A stretch of 10,223 nucleotides of DNA, taken from positions 1 through 10,223 of the forward strand of contig CAYHRT010000144.1 in assembly GCA_964359085.1 (NCBI GenBank). The letters run 5' to 3'. The position numbers and the translations under genes are program-made. The notes under the pieces were generated by a model. It worked only from the letters and a program-made list of their open reading frames with translations, was not told the origin of the DNA and made no database searches. Below are positions 6,411-10,223 of the stretch, piece after piece. Every line of letters starts with the position of its first letter. Within the stretch, counting starts at the first letter, position 1. Origin of the DNA: GWA2-49-15 sp964359085. GTDB taxonomy: Bacteria > Bdellovibrionota > Bacteriovoracia > Bacteriovoracales > Bacteriovoracaceae.

Positions 6411-8915
6411 TCAAAAGTTTACCGGGAACAAGTTATCACCCATTTCATTTGGCTGATCGCCGACGGTGTCGGGCCGTCCGAGTCCAAGCTGCCCATAGGC
6501 ATTGTAGCCCCAGCATTTAACTTCATTTGTATCCAGCAACGCACAGGTGTGGTAGTAGCTTGCTTTGATATCCACGACCGTGCGTCCCGTTCCAACGTCA
6601 GTGTAGGGAAGCATATCCCCCATGGTGCCGGCCACGCTGCCCTTTTGGGCGGTGCTGGAGATTCCGAGGTGTCCATAGCCGTTGTAGCCCCAGCATTTGA
6701 GCTTATCGTTATCGAGGATAGCGCAGTTATAGTTGACTCCGCAGGAGAGTTTTTTAACCGTTCTGCCCGTGCCGAGATCGACGAAGGGAAGGGCGTCGCC
6801 CATCTCGCCTGGCCCGTCGCCTCGTTGAACGGTGTCCCCATATCCGAGTTGCCCGTTGCCGTTGTAGCCCCAGCACTTGAGTTTGCCGTCATTCGCGCCA
6901 CTCATCACGGCGCAGGCGTGGGCGTTGTTGGTGCAGACATATTTGGCCGTCACTCCCGTACCCAGATCAATGGGTATGAGGTTATCTCCCATTTCGTTTG
7001 CCCCATCTCCAAGATAATTGAGGTGTCCTTGGCCGAGCTGCCCGTTGGCGTTATAACCCCAGCATTTAACCGAGCCATTGTCCAAGCGAGCGCATACGGT
7101 ATAGTAGCCAATAGAGAACTGCGTGGCGGTTCTGCCGGTACCCAGATCAATGTCGGGCGTCGTGCCGAGGTAGGTGTAGTTAGAGCTATTGCCTTGACCG
7201 AGCACTCCGTAGGCACCATAACCCCAGCACCTGAGTTTGCCGTTATCAAAGATCGCGCAGGTCTGGGGAGACTGATCGACCCCTTCAAGCTGAATGATTC
7301 CGCTTGGCGCTCCTGTAACACTTGGAATACCGCTCCCAACTTCGCCGTAAGTATCCCCGATGGCCAACTCCGATGAGTTGCTACCAAGTAGGCGGTAGCT
7401 GGTCTCATTATATCCCCAGCATTTGGCAGTTCCGCTTCCAGATCCGGCCGTGCCAGTAACACAGTGACCTAAATACCCCCGCGAGAGAGTTTTGTTTTGA
7501 GTGTTTAAAGAACCAAGGTTGACCGCGACGAGACTGCTTCCCATATCGGAGGGCCGCAGGCCAATGACCCCGCGTGCCATGGTTCCGTCCTCGCCGTAGA
7601 AGGCCCGGCCCCAGCAGTAAACCTGTTTCATCCCGTCTTTCTCAACGACGGCGCAGTTATTGTCATAAGAAATACTGCGGACAATCTCCTTGACGGTGGC
7701 GTTGGTGCCAAAGTTGATGGCGGGAAGAAAATCTCCCATTTCATCAACCCCATCACCCATATTGTTTCGGTGTCCCAGACCGAGCTGACCCCAAAAATTG
7801 TATCCCCAGCACTTGAGCGTATCGTTATCGAGGATGGCACAGGTATGCTCTCCGTGGGGGGCCATCTGCTTCACAGTTCGTCCGCCCCCAAGGGAGATAT
7901 CGGACAGGATGGTGTTCCAGCCTGGGACTGAACCACGGGCAACGTTATCTCCTTGGCCGAGCTGCCCGTTGGCGTTGTAGCCCCAGCATCTCATAGCGTT
8001 GTTATCGAGCAGGGCACAGGTATGATAATAGCCGGCCGAAATTTTCTGAATCGTTCGACCTGGAAAGGAGATCGCTGGAAGGGCGGCCATCTCACCTGGG
8101 TTGTCGCCCATTCGGGTTCCACTTCCTATTCCGAGCTGGGACTGGTCGTTAGAGCCCCAGCATTTGGCCGTGCCGTTATTTAGGACGGCGCAGGTATGAT
8201 AGCCGCCACCAGTGATGTCAATGGCCGGGAGGCCAAGGTTAATGGGCGCGAGGGCAGCCATCTCACCGGCCGCATCACCGAGTTGATCAGTACTATCCTG
8301 TCCGAGCTGTCCATAGCCGTTGTAGCCCCAGCATTTGACGTCTCCGTTGTCGAGAAGGGCGCAGGAGTGCCAGATTCCCATCGAGACTTTGGTGGCCGTT
8401 CGACCAACGCCAAGGTTGACGGCGGGGAGGCCATAAAGGGACGGGCCAGAGTAGCTTGATGTATTATCTTGTCCGAGCTGTCCGTAGCCGTTGTAGCCCC
8501 AGCACTTGACGTCTCCGTTATCGAGCACGCCGCAGTTCTGATAGTACCCCCCCTCCATCTGCACAATGGTGCGATTGAGTCCAATCGGGACGAAGGAAAT
8601 ATTGTCTCCCATATTGAAGGCCGTGAACGTCTGGTCGCGACCGTCGTAGCCGTTTTGCCCTTGGCCACTGTAGCCCCAGCATTGGACAAGGTCGCTTTCA
8701 AGCAGAGAGCATACGCCGATGTACGACATGGCGAGTTTGCTTGGAACCTGGTCGGTGCCGAGGATGACGGGGAGTAGGTTGTCCCCCATATCGGATGGTT
8801 GGTCGCCCACCGTAATACCATCTCTTCCAAGTGAGCCGTACTGGTTACTGCCGAAGCACTTAACTTCGCCGGTATTGCCTTTAAGAAGACAGGTCGACAT
8901 GTAGGTTGCCGAAAT
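6411..8915 (-). repeat. Array of 14 RCC1-type coding repeats
   Basis: This array has the same unit architecture as the downstream gene, and all 14 cysteine pairs are intact. Units 3 and 4 (cores at 8466-8525 and 8295-8354) match at 56 of 60 bases, a sign of recent duplication or conversion inside the array. Confidence 0.85.
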
Positions 8916-9773
8916 CTGATTCCAGACGAAAGACTCCACTGCGGCTTCACTTGAATAACCTAAACCATCCGTCACGATTACCGTGACGCTGCCGGGAGTG
9001 GCGGGTGCGGTATAAACGCCCGTATCCTCATCTATTGATCCAATCTCCGGGGTTCTGCTGTACTTTATGGGTGGGTTCGCCGTTCCGCCGATGTTGGTGA
9101 ATTGAAAAGTAGTATTGACAGGGATCTTTTTGGTAGTCGGAGAGATAACCGGGCCAACGCCCACAGTGACGGTGGCATTCTTGATCTCCCCACGGTTGTC
9201 GGTGACGCGAACGATGGTGACACCAGGGGTGGCAGTGGCCGTAAAAACTCCGCTTGAGTTAATGGAACCGGAGGCGCTCCCGCTCGAGATAGCAAAATTA
9301 TAGGGTGGATTTCCGCCCGTCACACCGTAGGTGAAAGCGGTGGAAACATTGAGCATTTTCGTGGTTGGGGCGACAACCATTTCCTGATCAATAGTGACGA
9401 GAACCTCGACGGTGGAGCCGATTAAGTCGGTCACAACAATCACGGCGTCTCCGGGTGTGGCAGGGGAGAGATACCTTTTTGTGGTCTCCAGTTCTGTTGC
9501 CGCCAGCGTTCCAGGCCCAGAACCTACTGCAAACTGATAAGGAGGTGTGCCACCGAACGCCTTGAAGTTGGCCTCAGAGTTTGTGTTGAGTCGTGCAAAA
9601 GATGGCTCGACGGTGAGGGGAGTCGGCATCTGTACTTCGCTTGTTACCACTGTGGTCTTCGTTTTTGCTGCCGATTCGAGACCCTGAATATCCTGCTGCT
9701 GGATATTGCAACCCATAAGTGCTGACAACACCCCAACCAGGCACAGGAACTTATTGCCGCTTTTTAATTTCAC
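6411..9773 (-). CDS. Giant lipoprotein: three Ig-like domains and 14 RCC1 repeats (upstream paralogue)
   Basis: This 1120-residue protein starts at GTG 9773, preceded by GAGGG (9778-9782) at four bases; no ATG upstream of the lipobox is available in frame. The signal peptide ends in LMGC with lipidated Cys22. Ig-like domains occupy about 48-130, 131-206 and 207-285. Fourteen RCC1-type repeats follow, all with the cysteine pair and the CWG (CFG in unit 1) core. Repeats 3 and 4 share the 20-residue string LDNGDVKCWGYNGYGQLGQD, and their DNA differs at only four synonymous positions. The domain plan and repeat order match the downstream paralogue unit for unit, so the pair arose by tandem duplication of a complete gene. 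It is probably the first gene of a two-gene operon. Location is predicted to be outer membrane or surface; adhesion or partner binding is plausible but unproven. No enzymatic motif is seen. Confidence 0.9.
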   Translation of the reverse strand: MKLKSGNKFLCLVGVLSALMGCNIQQQDIQGLESAAKTKTTVVTSEVQMPTPLTVEPSFARLNTNSEANFKAFGGTPPYQFAVGSGPGTLAATELETTKRYLSPATPGDAVIVVTDLIGSTVEVLVTIDQEMVVAPTTKMLNVSTAFTYGVTGGNPPYNFAISSGSASGSINSSGVFTATATPGVTIVRVTDNRGEIKNATVTVGVGPVISPTTKKIPVNTTFQFTNIGGTANPPIKYSRTPEIGSIDEDTGVYTAPATPGSVTVIVTDGLGYSSEAAVESFVWNQISATYMSTCLLKGNTGEVKCFGSNQYGSLGRDGITVGDQPSDMGDNLLPVILGTDQVPSKLAMSYIGVCSLLESDLVQCWGYSGQGQNGYDGRDQTFTAFNMGDNISFVPIGLNRTIVQMEGGYYQNCGVLDNGDVKCWGYNGYGQLGQDNTSSYSGPSLYGLPAVNLGVGRTATKVSMGIWHSCALLDNGDVKCWGYNGYGQLGQDSTDQLGDAAGEMAALAPINLGLPAIDITGGGYHTCAVLNNGTAKCWGSNDQSQLGIGSGTRMGDNPGEMAALPAISFPGRTIQKISAGYYHTCALLDNNAMRCWGYNANGQLGQGDNVARGSVPGWNTILSDISLGGGRTVKQMAPHGEHTCAILDNDTLKCWGYNFWGQLGLGHRNNMGDGVDEMGDFLPAINFGTNATVKEIVRSISYDNNCAVVEKDGMKQVYCWGRAFYGEDGTMARGVIGLRPSDMGSSLVAVNLGSLNTQNKTLSRGYLGHCVTGTAGSGSGTAKCWGYNETSYRLLGSNSSELAIGDTYGEVGSGIPSVTGAPSGIIQLEGVDQSPQTCAIFDNGKLRCWGYGAYGVLGQGNSSNYTYLGTTPDIDLGTGRTATQFSIGYYTVCARLDNGSVKCWGYNANGQLGQGHLNYLGDGANEMGDNLIPIDLGTGVTAKYVCTNNAHACAVMSGANDGKLKCWGYNGNGQLGYGDTVQRGDGPGEMGDALPFVDLGTGRTVKKLSCGVNYNCAILDNDKLKCWGYNGYGHLGISSTAQKGSVAGTMGDMLPYTDVGTGRTVVDIKASYYHTCALLDTNEVKCWGYNAYGQLGLGRPDTVGDQPNEMGDNLFPVNF

Positions 9774-10030
9774 TCAACCCTCGCACACACGACATAACTC
9801 ATCGGATATAAAATCATTCAACCTTAATCTTAATAAAAAACTCGACTTAACTAGTATTTTAGGCCCATTTTTCTTCCCAAAATCTCCCTATTTTAGGTTT
9901 ATGAGTTTCAAGTACTTGCAGGGAAGAAAAGCACTTGGGTAAAGGAAAGTTTTACCAATCCGCCCAAAAAGCTTGGCACTTCGAGACTCAGTTCGATACT
10001 TCGCTGATATTGGTGGTGCTCTTAAACAAA

Positions 10031-10059
10031 TTGTGCTTTCGTGTGGTCCGGACTAAAAT
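10031..10059 (+). promoter_or_regulatory. Candidate promoter of the truncated AAA/DUF4143 gene
   Basis: TTGTGC (10031-10036) and TAAAAT (10054-10059, five of six -10 bases) are separated by 17 bp. The -10 lies inside the left arm of a large palindrome, so a protein bound there would block transcription. Confidence 0.4.
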
Positions 10060-10084
10060 AATCTATACTTTATTTTGGTCCGGA
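10047..10084. promoter_or_regulatory. Large palindrome upstream of the truncated AAA/DUF4143 gene
   Basis: TCCGGACTAAAATA (10047-10060) and TATTTTGGTCCGGA (10071-10084) are 14-nt inverted arms that match except for one T-G wobble, with a 10-base centre. Each arm contains the self-palindrome TCCGGA. The right arm ends seven bases before the ATG at 10092. The half-site TATTTTGGTC resembles TATTTTGGCC in the palindrome before the intact AAA/DUF4143 gene. Confidence 0.65.
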
Positions 10085-10091
10085 GCTTTCA

Positions 10092-10170
10092 ATGATTGAG
10101 CGATCAATTGCAAATACCATCAGCGAATTTTTAAAAGATAAATTTGTTCTCCTGAGCGGACCAAGGCAGG
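10092..10170 (+). pseudogene. AAA/DUF4143 ATPase, 5' fragment cut in Walker A
   Basis: The frame from ATG 10092 encodes MIERSIANTISEF, then FVLLSGPRQV. This is the normal start of a DUF4143-type ATPase up to the middle of the P-loop, where G-K-T should follow. Instead the sequence switches at about 10171 to unrelated DNA and the frame stops at TAA 10200-10202, giving a 36-residue product without a nucleotide-binding site. The intact relative at 1781-2923 has the corresponding segment MVFISGPRQSGKTT, which supports the alignment. The remainder of the gene may lie beyond the window, on the far side of the inserted DNA. The promoter and palindrome upstream look intact. Confidence 0.75.
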
Positions 10171-10223
10171 TGTCTAATATCGCCCAAACTAAGCCACTAT
10201 AATATCGCTGTAACTCAGCCAGC
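10171..10223. mobile_element. Left end of a probable insertion sequence (IS21-like), continues beyond the window
   Basis: The AAA reading frame breaks exactly where TGTCTAATATCGCC begins. Two 21-nt units, 10175-10195 and 10200-10220, share TAATATCGCNNNAACTNAGCC (17 of 21 identical) at a 25-nt period. Repeated transposase-binding units just inside a TGT terminus are typical of IS21-family ends. No transposase gene is visible because only 53 bases are in the window, so the family is an inference. Confidence 0.5.

Larger units (their letters stand above)
9774..10091. other. Divergent intergenic region, 318 bp
   Basis: This AT-rich stretch separates the minus-strand RCC1 operon from the plus-strand AAA/DUF4143 remnant and must hold promoters for both. 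Visible elements are: a weak candidate promoter for the operon on the minus strand (TTAAGA and TATATC, 17 bp apart, about 40-70 bases before the GTG); two direct copies of TATTTTAGG (9855-9863 and 9889-9897); the 10-bp palindrome CAAGTACTTG (9909-9918); and a 6-bp hairpin (9938-9956). No convincing gene was found; the short open frames here lack ribosome sites. Confidence 0.6.

Noticed and set aside
6391..6413. The junction of the two giant genes as a possible frameshift in a single 2240-codon gene.
   Set aside because: The upstream gene ends with a proper stop after repeat 14. The downstream gene restarts with its own signal peptide and lipobox, so these are two genes.
6549..7376. A 275-codon plus-strand open frame with repeated VVAPAFE-like segments.
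   Set aside because: It is the antisense shadow of the RCC1 repeats. Its periodicity follows the coding repeats on the other strand, and it has no ribosome site or recognisable domain.
8180..8950. A 256-codon minus-strand open frame, and similar ones at 6419-6901 and 6950-7462.
   Set aside because: They are alternative frames of the RCC1 genes with repeated NAGATT-like strings, typical of reading a repetitive gene out of frame.
3032..9773. Regularly spaced repeats of about 150 bp that might be read as a CRISPR-like or satellite array.
   Set aside because: The units are diverged coding repeats in one continuous frame, with conserved CWG and GQLG residues. The repeats are not identical and there are no spacers.
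9706..9942. A 78-codon plus-strand open frame overlapping the start of the upstream RCC1 gene.
   Set aside because: It runs antisense through the signal-peptide region, has no good ribosome site and looks like translated AT-rich intergenic DNA.
9938..9956. The hairpin GGTAAA...TTTACC as a terminator or operator.
   Set aside because: A 6-bp AT-rich stem with no T tract and no gene ending nearby is expected by chance.
10171..10223. Calling a complete insertion sequence or transposase.
   Set aside because: Only 53 bases of the presumed element are present, with no coding region, so only its end can be claimed.

Overview
The window looks like chromosomal DNA of a Gram-negative bacterium of moderate GC content. 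Two lines of evidence support this: three lipoproteins with lipobox cysteines and one probable outer-membrane barrel protein. The style of the two giant genes (Ig-like domains followed by Cys-containing RCC1 repeats in a lipoprotein) fits Bdellovibrionota, Myxococcota or related metagenomic lineages, but nothing here fixes the taxon.

Left part (1-1123). A minus-strand gene for an exported coiled-coil protein runs off the left edge. It is preceded by a 26-codon ORF that ends two bases before one of its possible start codons. Across a divergent intergenic region containing a 14-bp tandem repeat lies a plus-strand gene for a PEGA/TPR-type lipoprotein. It converges on the next gene across an 18-bp perfect hairpin.

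Middle-left part (1124-3031). Two AT-rich minus-strand genes follow: a small secreted or outer-membrane beta protein, and an intact AAA/DUF4143 ATPase with Walker A and B, a winged-helix-like segment and a C-terminal D...ExK nuclease-like signature. The ATPase gene is preceded by two related palindromes. One sits between the -35 and -10 elements of a candidate promoter, the other between promoter and start codon, which suggests repression and possibly autoregulation.

Centre (3032-9773). Two tandem paralogous genes of about 1120 codons occupy two thirds of the window and lie 19 nt apart, so they are probably one operon. Each encodes a lipoprotein with three Ig-like domains followed by 14 RCC1-type repeats, the number expected for two seven-bladed beta-propellers. 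Almost every repeat carries a cysteine pair that could form a disulfide within the blade.

Right edge (9774-10223). A gene-free 318-bp region carries a promoter and a large palindrome for a second AAA/DUF4143 gene on the plus strand. That gene is cut inside its Walker A motif by what looks like the end of an insertion sequence: it begins TGT and carries two 21-nt repeat units 25 nt apart, as in IS21-type ends. The two AAA/DUF4143 genes flank the RCC1 pair and point outward, and their upstream palindromes share the half-site TATTTTGGYC.

No RNA genes, CRISPR arrays or complete mobile elements were seen.
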